Shown here piece by piece: positions 38,071 to 47,494 of a stretch of 64,000 nucleotides of DNA. Each line of letters starts with the position of its first letter. The first letter of the stretch is position 1. Made by a program: the position numbers and the translations under genes. The notes beneath the pieces were generated by a model. The model made no database searches and was not told where the DNA came from. It was given only the letters and a program-made list of their open reading frames with translations. Source of the DNA: Gemmatimonadota bacterium (GTDB lineage Bacteria > ARS69); contig JASLLL010000006.1 in the NCBI GenBank assembly GCA_030747075.1, positions 1 through 64,000 on the forward strand, read 5' to 3'.

Positions 38071-39054
38071 ATGGACCGCCCGGCGGGGATTGTGGGGATT
38101 GGGTCGGCCGTTCCGGAAGGGACCCTCACTAATCAGGATCTGGAACGGATGGTGGACACCTCCGACGAGTGGATCGTCGAGCGCACCGGCATTCGAACGC
38201 GCCACATTACGGATTCCGCCACGACGACCTCCATGCTGGCTACCGAAGCGGGTCGTCGAGCGATGGCGGCTGCCGGTGTGGGGCCGGAAGACCTGGACCT
38301 CATCATCGTGGCGACGGCGACGCCGGATATGCTCTTCCCGTCCACGGGGTGTCTTGTGCAGCGGAATCTGGGCGCGTCACGCGCGGCGGCATTTGACATC
38401 GCGGCCGCGTGCACCGGCTTCATCTACGGGCTGAATCTGGCGTCGGGGATGATTGCGCTGGGCGTGCATGAGACCGTGCTGGTGATCGGTGCGGAGACGC
38501 TGACGAAGATCACCGACTACACGGACCGCGGGACCTGCGTGCTGTTCGGCGACGGTGCGGGGGCGGCGGTGGTTCGCCCGGTGGAGAAGGGGCGCGGATT
38601 CCTTTCGCTCCGGATTCACTCGGACGGGAATCTCGCGGACGAGTTGAAGCTGCCCGGCGGCGGGTCGCTGCACCCGGCCACGGAAGAGACGGTGGCGAAG
38701 CGCCTGCACTACCTTCGCATGAACGGGAACAGCGTGTTCAAGGCGGCCGTCACTTGCATGGCGGGCGCGGCTCGCGAGGCCATGGACGCCGCCGGGGTTA
38801 CCACGGACGATCTGGCGCTGTTCATCCCCCATCAAGCCAACATTCGGATCATCGAGGCCACGGGACGGAAGCTGCGCGTCCCGAAGGAGAAGCTCCTGGT
38901 GAATGTGGATCGCTTCGGGAACACCTCCGCCGCTTCGATCCCGATCGCGCTGGACGAAGCGATTCAGGACGGTCGCGTGGCGGAGGGGGATCTGGTGGGA
39001 GTGGTGGCGTTCGGTGCGGGTTTCACCTGGGGATCCGCCGTCATTCGGTTGTAG
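38071..39054 (+). CDS. fabH: 3-oxoacyl-ACP synthase III FabH
   Basis: The 327-residue enzyme starts fatty acid chains by condensing acetyl-CoA with malonyl-ACP. The catalytic triad is visible: Cys in AAACTGFIYGL, His in IPHQANIRI and Asn in VDRFGNTSAASIPIAL. The C-terminus GVVAFGAGFTWGSAVIRL is characteristic. The ATG at 38071 (MDRPAGIVGIGS) matches the family start with GGA 10 bases upstream; an in-frame ATG at 38062 overlapping plsX by 8 bp is the alternative. fabD follows after 9 bp. Confidence 0.94.
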   Translation: MDRPAGIVGIGSAVPEGTLTNQDLERMVDTSDEWIVERTGIRTRHITDSATTTSMLATEAGRRAMAAAGVGPEDLDLIIVATATPDMLFPSTGCLVQRNLGASRAAAFDIAAACTGFIYGLNLASGMIALGVHETVLVIGAETLTKITDYTDRGTCVLFGDGAGAAVVRPVEKGRGFLSLRIHSDGNLADELKLPGGGSLHPATEETVAKRLHYLRMNGNSVFKAAVTCMAGAAREAMDAAGVTTDDLALFIPHQANIRIIEATGRKLRVPKEKLLVNVDRFGNTSAASIPIALDEAIQDGRVAEGDLVGVVAFGAGFTWGSAVIRL

Positions 39055-39063
39055 GAGGGAGTC

Positions 39064-40005
39064 ATGTCGAAGGCCGCGTTTCTGTTCCCCGGTCAGGGGG
39101 CGCAGTATGTCGGGATGGGGGCCGCGCTGGCCGCAGAGTACCCGGCTGCGCGCGCCGTGTTTGACCGTGCGTCGGAGGTGCTGGGCTTCGACCTTGCTGC
39201 GCTTTGCGCGGACGGTCCGGAGGACGCACTTCGCGAAACGCGGAACACGCAGCCTGCGCTCTTCGTCAAGAGCTTTGCCGCCTGGGAGGTGGTGCGCGGG
39301 GTGGTTCGCGCGGATTTTGTCGCCGGGCACTCTCTGGGGGAGTATTCCGCGCTGGCGGTGGCGGGAGCCGTTTCCTTTGAGGATGGTCTTCGCGCCGTGC
39401 GCCGTCGCGGGGAACTCATGTGGGAATCCGGCGTGAAACGCCCGGGGACGATGGCGGCAGTTCTCGGGATGTCCGGCGATGCTGTGGAGAACCTCTGCGC
39501 CGAAGCCAGCGCCGCAGGGGTCGTGCAGCCTGCAAACCTGAACTGCCCCGGGCAGGTCGTCATCTCCGGATCGGTCCCGGGGGTGGAACGCGCGGTGGAA
39601 CTCGCGCCGGAGCACGGGGCCAAGCGTGCCATGCGGCTCAATGTGTCGGGCGCGTTTCACAGCGAACTCATGGAAGACGCGCGGGACGAGCTGGCGGCTT
39701 TCCTTGACGGGATCGAAATCCGGGACGCGGCCATTCCCGTAGTGGCGAATGTGTCCGCGAAGCCCGTGACGGAGGCCGCGCAGATTCGCCGGAACCTCGT
39801 CGACCAGATGACCTCTCCCGTTCGCTGGGAAGAGTCGATGCGCTTCCTTCTGGAGGCGGGCGTGGAGGTGTTTACGGAGATCGGTGCCGGTCGGGTTCTG
39901 CGGGGGCTTCTCCGCTCGGTGGATCGAAAGGCAAAGTGTTCAAGTGTGGGGAATGCGGAAACGATCGCGGCGGTCCTGACCGGCGCAGGGGAGGTGGCCC
40001 AATGA
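39064..40005 (+). CDS. fabD: Malonyl-CoA:ACP transacylase FabD
   Basis: The 313-residue enzyme loads malonyl groups on acyl carrier protein. It has FLFPGQGAQYVGMG, the nucleophile Ser in AGHSLGEYSALAVAG, the catalytic His in VSGAFHSELM and the oxyanion Gln in the first motif. AGGAGGG precedes the ATG. Its end overlaps fabG by 4 bp. Confidence 0.95.
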   Translation: MSKAAFLFPGQGAQYVGMGAALAAEYPAARAVFDRASEVLGFDLAALCADGPEDALRETRNTQPALFVKSFAAWEVVRGVVRADFVAGHSLGEYSALAVAGAVSFEDGLRAVRRRGELMWESGVKRPGTMAAVLGMSGDAVENLCAEASAAGVVQPANLNCPGQVVISGSVPGVERAVELAPEHGAKRAMRLNVSGAFHSELMEDARDELAAFLDGIEIRDAAIPVVANVSAKPVTEAAQIRRNLVDQMTSPVRWEESMRFLLEAGVEVFTEIGAGRVLRGLLRSVDRKAKCSSVGNAETIAAVLTGAGEVAQ

Positions 40006-40736
40006 GTGTGCCCGTAGCTTTGGTGACGGGAGCGGCGCGAAACATCGGACGCGCCATCGCGACGCGACTTGCCGCGGACGGTTTCGATGTGGCGTGTGTG
40101 GACATGACGGAGGATTCGCTCACGGAGACGGTGGCGGAAGTGGAGTCGCTCGGTCGCCGTGCCGTGGCTGTGGCCGCGGATGTGTCGGATCCAGAGAGCA
40201 GTCGCGCCGCCGTGGACGCGACCATGGAAGCGTTCGGTCGCGTGGATGTGCTGGTGAACAACGCGGGGATCACGAGGGACGGGCTGCTCCTTCGTATGTC
40301 CGAAGAGGACTTCGGCCTCGTTCTGTCTGTGAACCTGAAGGGCGTTTTCCACTTTTCGAAGGCGGCGGCACGCCCCATGATGAAGCAGCGCTCAGGCCGG
40401 ATCATCAACATATCGTCGGTGATCGGGCTGCGAGGCAATGCGGGACAGTCCAACTACGCTGCGTCGAAGGCAGGGGTGATCGGCTTCACGAAGAGCCTCG
40501 CCCAGGAACTGGCTTCGCGCGGCATTCTCGTCAATGCGGTGGCGCCGGGCTTTATCGGAACCGCCATGACCGAGAACCTCCCCGAAAGCGTCAAGGAGGG
40601 AATGCTGAAGTCCATTCCCCTCGGGAAGTTGGGGACTCCCGAAAATGTAGCGGGTATCGTATCTTTTCTGGCTTCGGAGGATTCGTCGTACGTCACCGGT
40701 CAGGTGTTGACTGTGGACGGTGGAATGGTGATGTGA
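40002..40736 (+). CDS. fabG: 3-oxoacyl-ACP reductase FabG
   Basis: The 244-residue short-chain dehydrogenase reduces 3-oxoacyl-ACP with NADPH. It has the [12 protein letters not shown] cofactor motif, [14 protein letters not shown], the catalytic Ser in [12 protein letters not shown] and Tyr-x3-Lys in [13 protein letters not shown]. The family motif [16 protein letters not shown] follows. The ATG overlaps fabD, and acpP begins 16 bp after its stop. Confidence 0.94.
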   Translation: MSVPVALVTGAARNIGRAIATRLAADGFDVACVDMTEDSLTETVAEVESLGRRAVAVAADVSDPESSRAAVDATMEAFGRVDVLVNNAGITRDGLLLRMSEEDFGLVLSVNLKGVFHFSKAAARPMMKQRSGRIINISSVIGLRGNAGQSNYAASKAGVIGFTKSLAQELASRGILVNAVAPGFIGTAMTENLPESVKEGMLKSIPLGKLGTPENVAGIVSFLASEDSSYVTGQVLTVDGGMVM

Positions 40737-40752
40737 GGAAAGGAGCTCTGGA

Positions 40753-41001
40753 ATGGACTCACAGTATTTCGCGAAGGTGAAGGAAATCACGATGGAGCAG
40801 CTCGGTGTGGAAGATGCGCAAGTGACGGGCGAGGCGTCGTTCATCGACGATCTTGGAGCCGATTCGCTGGACACGGTGGAGCTTGTGATGGCGCTGGAAG
40901 AGGAGTTCGACATCGAAATCCCCGACGAGGCCGCCGAGAAGCTGAAGTCAGTCGGCGATGCGGTGAAGTACCTCGACGAACATGTGGCCGCGAAGAGCTA
41001 G
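40753..41001 (+). CDS. acpP: Acyl carrier protein
   Basis: The 82-residue acidic four-helix protein carries the phosphopantetheine attachment Ser in [20 protein letters not shown]. It is the shuttle for the surrounding fatty acid enzymes. AGGAAAGGAG lies upstream of the ATG. The length and position between fabG and fabF are canonical. Confidence 0.96.
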   Translation: MDSQYFAKVKEITMEQLGVEDAQVTGEASFIDDLGADSLDTVELVMALEEEFDIEIPDEAAEKLKSVGDAVKYLDEHVAAKS

Positions 41002-41023
41002 TGCTCTTGCCGAAGGGGATCGA

Positions 41024-42265
41024 ATGAAAGGCGAAAGACGGGTAGTCGTGACCGGAGTCGGGGCGGTGACCCCGCTCGGGAACACGGCGCAGGAGTCCTG
41101 GGAGAACCTTCTGAACGGCGTCAGCGGTGCGGGGCCGATCACCAGCTTCGACGCATCGGGGTTTGGTACCCGATTCGCCGCGGAGGTTCGGGACTTCGAC
41201 CCGCTGAGCTTCATCAGCCGGAAGGAAGTTCGCAGGATGGACCGCTTCACGCAGTTCGCCGTGGCGGCTTCCCAGATGGCCATGGATGACTCCGGTCTGG
41301 AAATCGGAGAAGAGAACGCTGCTCGCGTAGGGGTGATGGTGGGGTCCGGCATCGGCGGATTCCTGACCTTCGAGGAGCAGCATTCCGTCCTTACGGAACG
41401 GGGTCCGGGCCGGGTGAGCCCCTTCTTCGTTCCGATGATGATCATCAACATGGGCACCGGCATGGTCAGCATCCGGTTCGGGGCGAAGGGGCCGAGCGGC
41501 TCTCCCGTCACTGCGTGTGCGTCCGGTGCCAACGCGGTCGGGGACGCGTTCCGTGTGATCGCCCGGGGCGATGCGGACGCGATGATCGCGGGGGGCGCAG
41601 AGGCTCCCGTTACTCCCCTGTCCGTGGCGGGGTTCGGCTCTATGAAGGCTCTGTCCACGCGCAACGACGACCCCCAGGTCGCCAGCCGCCCGTTTGATGC
41701 TCAGCGGGACGGTTTTGTGATGGGGGAAGGCTCCGGGGTAGTCATCCTGGAGGAACTGGAACACGCGCAGGCGCGTGGCGCTTCCATCTATTGCGAGATT
41801 GTGGGGTACGGCTGTACGGCCGATGCCCACCACATGACCGCACCCTCCCCGGGCGGGGAAGGCGCGGCGCGGGCGATGGCTCGGGCCATGGAGGATGCCG
41901 GGATGAATTCCGGGGAAGTGGACTACATCAACGCCCACGGAACCTCCACCTCGCTGAACGATCGTCTGGAGACCGAAGCCATCCGGACGGTGTTGGGCGA
42001 AAGTGCATCCGGCGTCGCCGTGAGTTCCACCAAATCCATGACGGGACATCTGCTGGGCGCCGCGGGCGGCGTGGAGTTCATGATACTCTGCCTCGCTCAT
42101 CGCCACGGCCGCATCCCGCCGACCATCAACTATGCCCACCCGGATCCCGACTGTGATCTGGATTGCGTTCCGAACGAGGCGCGCTCCGCAGATGTCGGGG
42201 CCGCGCTCTCCAACTCGCTGGGCTTTGGTGGACACAATGTGACACTGGCAACCAGGAAACTATGA
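41024..42265 (+). CDS. fabF: 3-oxoacyl-ACP synthase II FabF
   Basis: The 413-residue condensing enzyme elongates acyl-ACP. The catalytic residues are Cys in [14 protein letters not shown], His in [11 protein letters not shown] and His in [16 protein letters not shown]. It begins [16 protein letters not shown] as usual and ends [14 protein letters not shown]. The ATG at 41024 has AAGGGGA upstream. The stop overlaps rnc by 4 bp. Confidence 0.95.
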   Translation: MKGERRVVVTGVGAVTPLGNTAQESWENLLNGVSGAGPITSFDASGFGTRFAAEVRDFDPLSFISRKEVRRMDRFTQFAVAASQMAMDDSGLEIGEENAARVGVMVGSGIGGFLTFEEQHSVLTERGPGRVSPFFVPMMIINMGTGMVSIRFGAKGPSGSPVTACASGANAVGDAFRVIARGDADAMIAGGAEAPVTPLSVAGFGSMKALSTRNDDPQVASRPFDAQRDGFVMGEGSGVVILEELEHAQARGASIYCEIVGYGCTADAHHMTAPSPGGEGAARAMARAMEDAGMNSGEVDYINAHGTSTSLNDRLETEAIRTVLGESASGVAVSSTKSMTGHLLGAAGGVEFMILCLAHRHGRIPPTINYAHPDPDCDLDCVPNEARSADVGAALSNSLGFGGHNVTLATRKL

Positions 42266-43773
42266 AAAAACAAGATTCCATGTTCCGCCGCGGCTGGTCC
42301 GTCGTCGGAAAGCTCGTTTCAGGAAGCAGGTCGGGCCCGTCTCCGGAGAGGGTCCGGCAACTGAAGAAGCTCCAGCGAAGGATCGGCGTTCACTTCAACG
42401 ATCTGTCGCTTCTGGAGCAGGCGCTGACACATCGCTCCTATTCCCACATCACCTCCGGCTCCCGAAACGACTCCAATGAGCGAATGGAGTTTCTCGGAGA
42501 TTCCGTGCTGGGGCTGTCCACGAGTCAGTTCCTCTACACGCGTTTCCCGGAGCGGAGTGAAGGTGCGCTGTCGAAGATGAAATCGCTGCTCGTCAGCCGC
42601 AAAGTGCTGTCCAGCGTGAGCCGGGAGGTCGGCCTCGGGGAGTTTCTTCTTCTGTCGGAGGAAGAGGCGGACACCGGAGGGCGCGACCGCACTTCTATCA
42701 TTGCGGACTCGTTCGAGGGCGTGATCGGGGCGATCTATCTCGATCAGGGTTATCGCGCGGCCAACCACTTCGTGCGAGCGTTTCTCCTGGCACAGATCGA
42801 CGAGATCTGCGAGGACGAGGCGCACATCAACTACAAGTCGCTCCTTCAGGAGCATGTGCAGGGGCACCACCTGCCGCATCCCGTGTATCGGGTTCGTGCC
42901 GAGAAGGGACCCGAGCACAAGAAGGAATTTGCGGTGGAAGTTGTGATTCGAAACGAAGTCTGGGGAAAGGGTCGCGGTCAGAACAAGAAGGACGCGGAAC
43001 AGGCGGCCGCACGGGCCGCGCTGGAAACCCACCTTCAGAAGAGCGGTTCCCGAAGGGGCGGACGACGAGCGCGCGGCAGACGCACTCGCGGCGGGGAGGG
43101 TTCGAGGAGTGGACCCGAGAGGGCGCAGAGCTCACGCGGAGAGCGAACGGTTTCCGCGGAGTCCAACCAAGGGCGGCGAGCGCCGTCCGACTCCAGGCCG
43201 TCGGACAGGTCGCGTGGCGGCACCCGTCGGGATGAGTCCCGCCGATCCGGCGGCGACGGGAGCAGGTCCCCCCGGGGGAGGCGCAGGTCGCAGGAGCCCA
43301 TCCGGGCGAATGGGGAGCGGGAGGATCGTGACCTTACGGGGCGCGGTCCTGCGGAAGGTTCTGCGCACGGAGTTCACGCTTCGCGGGAGAGACTGCGCAA
43401 GTCGCGGCAGGAAGAGTTGCGCCTGGAAGAGGAAGAGTCGCGTGCATTGAAGGAGAAGCGGGCCGCTGCGAGGAAGCGTCCGTCGCGCACGCGCATGTCC
43501 GAACCGACCCGCGAAGAGGAACCCCGGACGCCCTCTTCCGCCGAAGAGCCTGAGAGGACATCGGACCGCGGCCGCCGGACTTCCCGTCGTGAAGAAGCCC
43601 CCGCGCCTCGGGAGCGGGAGTCTCGCGTTCGATCTGTGGACAAGCCGGAAGCGTCCTCGCCCGCCGATCCCCCGGTGGAGCCGAAGGCCCCGGCGTCGCC
43701 CGCGCCGGAAGAGGCGAAGAAAGAGCCCGTGGCATTTGTGCCGCGGAAGAAGAAGGCTGCCCGCCGCCGGTAG
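42262..43773 (+). CDS. rnc: Ribonuclease III with long charged C-terminal tail
   Basis: The first 260 residues are a normal RNase III: a catalytic domain with [17 protein letters not shown] and [16 protein letters not shown] (the metal-binding Glu and Asp residues) and a dsRBD ([37 protein letters not shown]). This enzyme processes rRNA precursors and double-stranded RNA. About 243 further residues follow, almost wholly Arg, Ser, Glu, Gly, Lys and Pro, with RGRR, RSGG and EEE runs, ending [12 protein letters not shown]. Such a tail is absent from ordinary RNase III of about 225-260 residues. The start at 42262 overlaps fabF; an ATG at 42280 is possible. Confidence 0.9.
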   Translation: MKKQDSMFRRGWSVVGKLVSGSRSGPSPERVRQLKKLQRRIGVHFNDLSLLEQALTHRSYSHITSGSRNDSNERMEFLGDSVLGLSTSQFLYTRFPERSEGALSKMKSLLVSRKVLSSVSREVGLGEFLLLSEEEADTGGRDRTSIIADSFEGVIGAIYLDQGYRAANHFVRAFLLAQIDEICEDEAHINYKSLLQEHVQGHHLPHPVYRVRAEKGPEHKKEFAVEVVIRNEVWGKGRGQNKKDAEQAAARAALETHLQKSGSRRGGRRARGRRTRGGEGSRSGPERAQSSRGERTVSAESNQGRRAPSDSRPSDRSRGGTRRDESRRSGGDGSRSPRGRRRSQEPIRANGEREDRDLTGRGPAEGSAHGVHASRERLRKSRQEELRLEEEESRALKEKRAAARKRPSRTRMSEPTREEEPRTPSSAEEPERTSDRGRRTSRREEAPAPRERESRVRSVDKPEASSPADPPVEPKAPASPAPEEAKKEPVAFVPRKKKAARRR

Positions 43774-43805
43774 TTCTCGCCGGGAGGGCGACCTCCGGTG
43801 GGGGG

Positions 43806-45941
43806 TCAGCCGGTGGTTCTCCGTCGGAGAAGCACCGCCCCCGCCACGAGGGCGACGGGTACGCCGAGCCACCACGCTCCCCTCCGGCCCGGTCGGGGGG
43901 GAGGCGCGGCTCCCGGAGGAAGATCCCGCCCGCGCACGACAAATGCCGCCCATGTGAACGGGTCCGCCAGCGACTTCCGCCGTGACTCCGCGCACTGCCT
44001 CCGAGTTTCCCGCAACGCCTCGGACGGGCGCACGCCGGTGCGCAGGTTCCGGTGGAACCGTTCCATGAACCGAGTCGTGGACTGATCGTCCACTTTCCAG
44101 AGAGCCCCCACGACCGTCTCTGCACCGGCCATCAGGAACGCGGTGCCGATGTCCCCGACGGCCCGGCGCCCGGGGACATCGGCGAGGAGAGTCTCGCATC
44201 CCGACAGGATCACCAGGCGCGGCGGATGCGGGAGCGCGGCTGCTTCAGCGGGCGTCAGGACCCCGTCGTCGTCGGCACCGGGAGCCAGCAGGAGACCCGC
44301 AGCCCCTCCGGAGGAACCCGTGTGTGCGGCGATGTGCAGTATTCGTGCGGCGGGCTTCGCCGAGAGGCGCGCCTCGGTCGCCGCCTCTCCGCAGAGGGCC
44401 TCCGCGTCGGGGGATTCGGCTGCAATGCGCGCGCCTTCTCTTTCCGCGCCGACGAGTTGCGTGGCAGGGATCGCTCCGGCGGGAGGGGACGGAGCGGCGA
44501 GCACCAATAGATCCAGGAGCACCGAGTCATCCGCCGGGCGCTCGGTGACGGTCGCTGAGGTGATGCGGATCACCGAACACCGGATCCCCAGGGGCTCCGC
44601 GAGCCCGCCGATCGGGAGGGCCGCCAGCGCGAGCCCTTCCAGAATCCCGTCCGGCGCGGCAAGAATGCGCTCCGGAAGTAGTGCTTCGGCGAAGGGAAGG
44701 AGACGCTTCGAGAGAATCTGGCCGACGCGGTGAGCGTCCTCCGATCGCGCCGGGTCCGCGAGACACGCGCGGTAGAGCAGGATCCACTCGCGAAGTTCTT
44801 CCGGTGCGCCTGCGGAAAACGGGCGGACGGACCCCGAAGGCCCTTCGCGCAGGAACCCGAGGACGCGGGCGCCGCCCCAGTGCCATGCGACGAGCGCCTC
44901 CCCCGGGCGAAGCGCCGGCGGAGGGAAGCCCAGCGTCAGGGCCAGTGCGTCTTCGGCGAAACCGGACCCGGCGGGCGAGTGAAGGGCGAGGTCGAGGAGG
45001 GTCTCCAGATAGGGACGGGTCCGGCGCTGCCGAAGAGCTTGCTCCCCGGCGTCGGGAGCGTCCGCAATCCACGACCGGGCGAACTCCATGGCGCGGTGCG
45101 CGGCCGCCCACGCGCGTCCCGGCTCCCCCGCGAGCTGCGCGGTCAGCGCTTCCCGCTGGTGGACATCGGCGCGGTCGGCGGCGGTTCGCGCCAGCGTGTG
45201 CGCAGCGGCCAGACTTCGTTCCGCGTCCGCCCGGCGGCCTGATGCGGCCAGCGCCTCCACCCGGGCCAGTTCGATCTGGAGTGCGCCGCCCGCGGGGTCC
45301 GCCGAGGGAAGCTCCTTTGCGCGGTCGAGCCACGGCAGCGCGTCCCCGGGGCGGTCGTCGTCCAGCGCCAGAAGGGCCTCGACCAGCGCGAGTTCCGCTT
45401 CGGGCATCCCGCGTGGGGCCTCCGCCTCGATGTGGCTCCACGCGCGGCGGAGTGCCTCCCTCGCGCCGGGTGCGTCTCCTGTCAGGCGGCATGCATCGGC
45501 CCGGATCCACAGGTACCAGACCTCCCGCCGTGCGTTTTCGGCGCGATCCTCCGGCGTGTCACCCAGGTCGCGCGCGCGGTCGGCCGCTCGCAATGCGACG
45601 GCAGCGGCGCTCTCCCAGATGCCGTCGTGCAGAAGCCAGTATGCCCATCGTCCAAGAGCAGTGGGGGCATCGGGGTGGTTCGCAGGCAGGCCCGCAGCCT
45701 GTCGGGCCGCGCGGCGAAGAAGAGGCTCCGCCCGCGCCGGAAACCCGCGCGACTGGAGGTCGAGCGCTTCATCGGAGAGGCGAAGCACATCCGACGCGGG
45801 CGCCGGATTTTCCGCCTCCGCGGGGAGTGCGATCAGCGCGAGGGCGACCAGCGGAAGGAGGACGGCGCCGACGACGCATGCGAGCCATCGGCCGTGCGCA
45901 CATGAATCACCCAGGTGATGCCGCTTCCGCTTTCGAGCCAT
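43806..45941 (-). CDS. TPR-CHAT protease, probably membrane-anchored and extracytoplasmic
   Basis: The 711-residue protein starts with a basic stretch and a hydrophobic segment ending LPAEAEN, which resembles a signal peptide. A long helical TPR-like region follows (ALDLQSRGFPARAEPLLRRA, ALRAADRARDLGDTPEDRAE). The C-terminal CHAT caspase-like domain has catalytic His540 in HIAAHTG and Cys582 in LSGCET, then DIGTAFLMAGAETVVGALWK. A final hydrophobic helix (WLGVPVALVAGAVLL) and RRR could anchor it in the membrane. It is the last gene after an ECF sigma factor and an anti-sigma-like protein. The start overlaps the preceding gene by 109 bp; GGAG lies 8 bases before the ATG and no later start is available before the TPR region. 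Confidence 0.78.
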   Translation of the reverse strand: MARKRKRHHLGDSCAHGRWLACVVGAVLLPLVALALIALPAEAENPAPASDVLRLSDEALDLQSRGFPARAEPLLRRAARQAAGLPANHPDAPTALGRWAYWLLHDGIWESAAAVALRAADRARDLGDTPEDRAENARREVWYLWIRADACRLTGDAPGAREALRRAWSHIEAEAPRGMPEAELALVEALLALDDDRPGDALPWLDRAKELPSADPAGGALQIELARVEALAASGRRADAERSLAAAHTLARTAADRADVHQREALTAQLAGEPGRAWAAAHRAMEFARSWIADAPDAGEQALRQRRTRPYLETLLDLALHSPAGSGFAEDALALTLGFPPPALRPGEALVAWHWGGARVLGFLREGPSGSVRPFSAGAPEELREWILLYRACLADPARSEDAHRVGQILSKRLLPFAEALLPERILAAPDGILEGLALAALPIGGLAEPLGIRCSVIRITSATVTERPADDSVLLDLLVLAAPSPPAGAIPATQLVGAEREGARIAAESPDAEALCGEAATEARLSAKPAARILHIAAHTGSSGGAAGLLLAPGADDDGVLTPAEAAALPHPPRLVILSGCETLLADVPGRRAVGDIGTAFLMAGAETVVGALWKVDDQSTTRFMERFHRNLRTGVRPSEALRETRRQCAESRRKSLADPFTWAAFVVRGRDLPPGAAPPPRPGRRGAWWLGVPVALVAGAVLLRRRTTG

Positions 45942-46630
45942 CCAAGGGACTCCGGGTCGATGAGGAGTGTGGTTCCGCCGGTGCGTCCCGCCTCCAGGAT
46001 CTTCCCGGCTTTCAGGTCGTGAAGCACCACGCGATACTCCACCGCGCCCGCGACCGGTTCCCAGGACAGCGTCACCGGCCCGGAGGCCAATCCGCCGTCT
46101 TCCGGAGTGTGCAGGACGACAGCGCTCGTGCCCGAACGGGCGGCGCGGTAGGCGGGTGTCTCGTGTTCCAGCGGTGCGGATCGCACGAAGAAGAGCACCA
46201 AGGCGGCCGTCGCGGCGACTCCCGCGACCGTCCATCCGGGCGACAGAGACATCATCTCGCGGAGCGATGTCGACCAGGAGCGTCGCGCCGGGGAATCCGC
46301 CACGGCGGGAACTCTCTCGACGGCCTCGCGGAGAAGTGCCGCGGGCGCATCGTGTGCGTCCACAGAGCCGCCCGTCTCGCGAAGCGCCGCCACCAGTTCC
46401 CCGAACCTCCGTGCGAGGTCCGGATCCGACGCCAGGAGCGTCCGGGCAGCTTCCGCTTCTTTGCCGGATGGGGTGCCGTCCAGCAGTCCGAGGACCGCTT
46501 CCGGAAGATCTGCGCCCTCCGTGAACGGGTCCGCAGAGCCCCCCCGGCCCCAATCGGTCAGGATCAGCGCTTCCTCTTCGAGATCTCGAAAGAGGGCCTT
46601 CCCGGGTGGCTGGTTCCTGTCGTGCGTCAT
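45833..46630 (-). CDS. Putative membrane anti-sigma factor
   Basis: The 265-residue protein has a cytoplasmic N-terminal half with an anti-sigma-like helical zone (LPEAVLGLLDGTPSGKEAEAAR, LLASDPDLARRFGELVAALRE), one membrane helix (WTVAGVAATAALVLFFV, about residues 132-148) and an extracytoplasmic part with a fibronectin-like strand pattern (GPVTLSWEPVAGAVEYRVVL). This topology, and its position directly after an ECF sigma gene with a 4-bp overlap, support an anti-sigma role. A HCC zinc motif is not present, so it is not a classical ZAS protein. Its 3' end overlaps the CHAT gene. Confidence 0.65.
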   Translation of the reverse strand: MTHDRNQPPGKALFRDLEEEALILTDWGRGGSADPFTEGADLPEAVLGLLDGTPSGKEAEAARTLLASDPDLARRFGELVAALRETGGSVDAHDAPAALLREAVERVPAVADSPARRSWSTSLREMMSLSPGWTVAGVAATAALVLFFVRSAPLEHETPAYRAARSGTSAVVLHTPEDGGLASGPVTLSWEPVAGAVEYRVVLHDLKAGKILEAGRTGGTTLLIDPESLGWLESGSGITWVIHVRTADGSHASSAPSSFRWSPSR

Positions 46631-47427
46631 GGCTGGTGGTCCTTTCCCTGTTCTCCATGATCAGACACCTCTTCACCCGCGTTTTGAATACCGTTTGCCG
46701 CAAAAAGCGCCTCCCGGAACTGGTCGGCCGCTCCGTGAAACGCGCTTTCGTCCCATTCCGGGGAGGAACGCGCGGTCGTCAAGGCCCGGCACCGTCCCAG
46801 CGCCTTCCGGAGCCGGTAGGCGGCGTCGTTGGTGTCTCGTGCTCCGAGGACTTCAGCGAGCTCCCGGAGCTTCAGCCCTCCGGCGAAGCGCAGAGTGAGG
46901 ATTCGGCGGTCCTCCTCCCCCAACGCCTCCAGCGCCTCACGCGCTGCTTTCCGCCCGACTCCGTGATTCCAGTCGGGGAGGGGGCTCTTCCCCGGATCCA
47001 ATGAGTCTCCCTTGGGTGCTTCCACGGAAAGGAGAGCCTCCCGCTCCAGAATGTCCTTGCCGCCTCTCTCCACGCCACGCCGTCTGAAGAGCCGAAACCG
47101 CTCCGTCTGGATCACCCGGTAGAGGTAGGTGCGAAACTCGCATTGCCCTCGAAAGCCCCGAATGAGCGCGAAGTCCCGGGCCTCCAGCCGAACGAAGACG
47201 CGTCGGTAGAGTTCTGCGGCGAACTCCTCCGGGTCGTCCAGACCGCCGGAAAACTTCAGCGAAACCGAATAGACGAATCGCGAGTATTTCTCGACGAAGA
47301 GACGCCAGCCGCGCGGCGCGTCGGAACCGAGGAGGTCCACGACTTCTCCGATCGCCACGCCGTCATGGCGGGTTTCCATGCCTTCCAAGCTTTTCAGCAT
47401 CCCGGACAGGGGGCGATGGTTCGACAC
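46627..47427 (-). CDS. ECF-type RNA polymerase sigma factor
   Basis: The 266-residue protein has a sigma-70 region 2 (FVYSVSLKFSGGLDDPEEFAAE and CEFRTYLYRVIQTERFRLFRRR) and a region 4 helix-turn-helix (ALGEEDRRILTLRFAGGLKLRELAEVLGA and AAYRLRKALGRCR). It is longer than usual ECF factors, with extensions at both ends. The GTG at 47427 was chosen because GGAGGAG ends 3 bases upstream; ATGs at 47400 and 47379 are less well placed. It heads an operon with an anti-sigma-like and a CHAT protease gene, and is divergent from a PAS/GAF protein gene. Confidence 0.8.
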   Translation of the reverse strand: MSNHRPLSGMLKSLEGMETRHDGVAIGEVVDLLGSDAPRGWRLFVEKYSRFVYSVSLKFSGGLDDPEEFAAELYRRVFVRLEARDFALIRGFRGQCEFRTYLYRVIQTERFRLFRRRGVERGGKDILEREALLSVEAPKGDSLDPGKSPLPDWNHGVGRKAAREALEALGEEDRRILTLRFAGGLKLRELAEVLGARDTNDAAYRLRKALGRCRALTTARSSPEWDESAFHGAADQFREALFAANGIQNAGEEVSDHGEQGKDHQP

Positions 47428-47494
47428 GAACTCCTCCGGACCCGTGAGGCTCAAAGGCTAGCACGGAGGCAGGTGCCGCGCACGCATCTCCGTG

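Noticed and set aside
44681-46660. A 659-codon plus-strand open frame opposite the CHAT and anti-sigma genes
   Set aside because: Extremely Arg/Pro/Gly-rich, without motifs; the minus-strand frames carry clear CHAT and sigma-type motifs.
45942-46703. N-terminal extension of the CHAT frame by about 254 codons
   Set aside because: The extension overlaps the whole anti-sigma-like gene, is Arg/Gly-rich and lacks domains, so the ATG at 45941 was taken.
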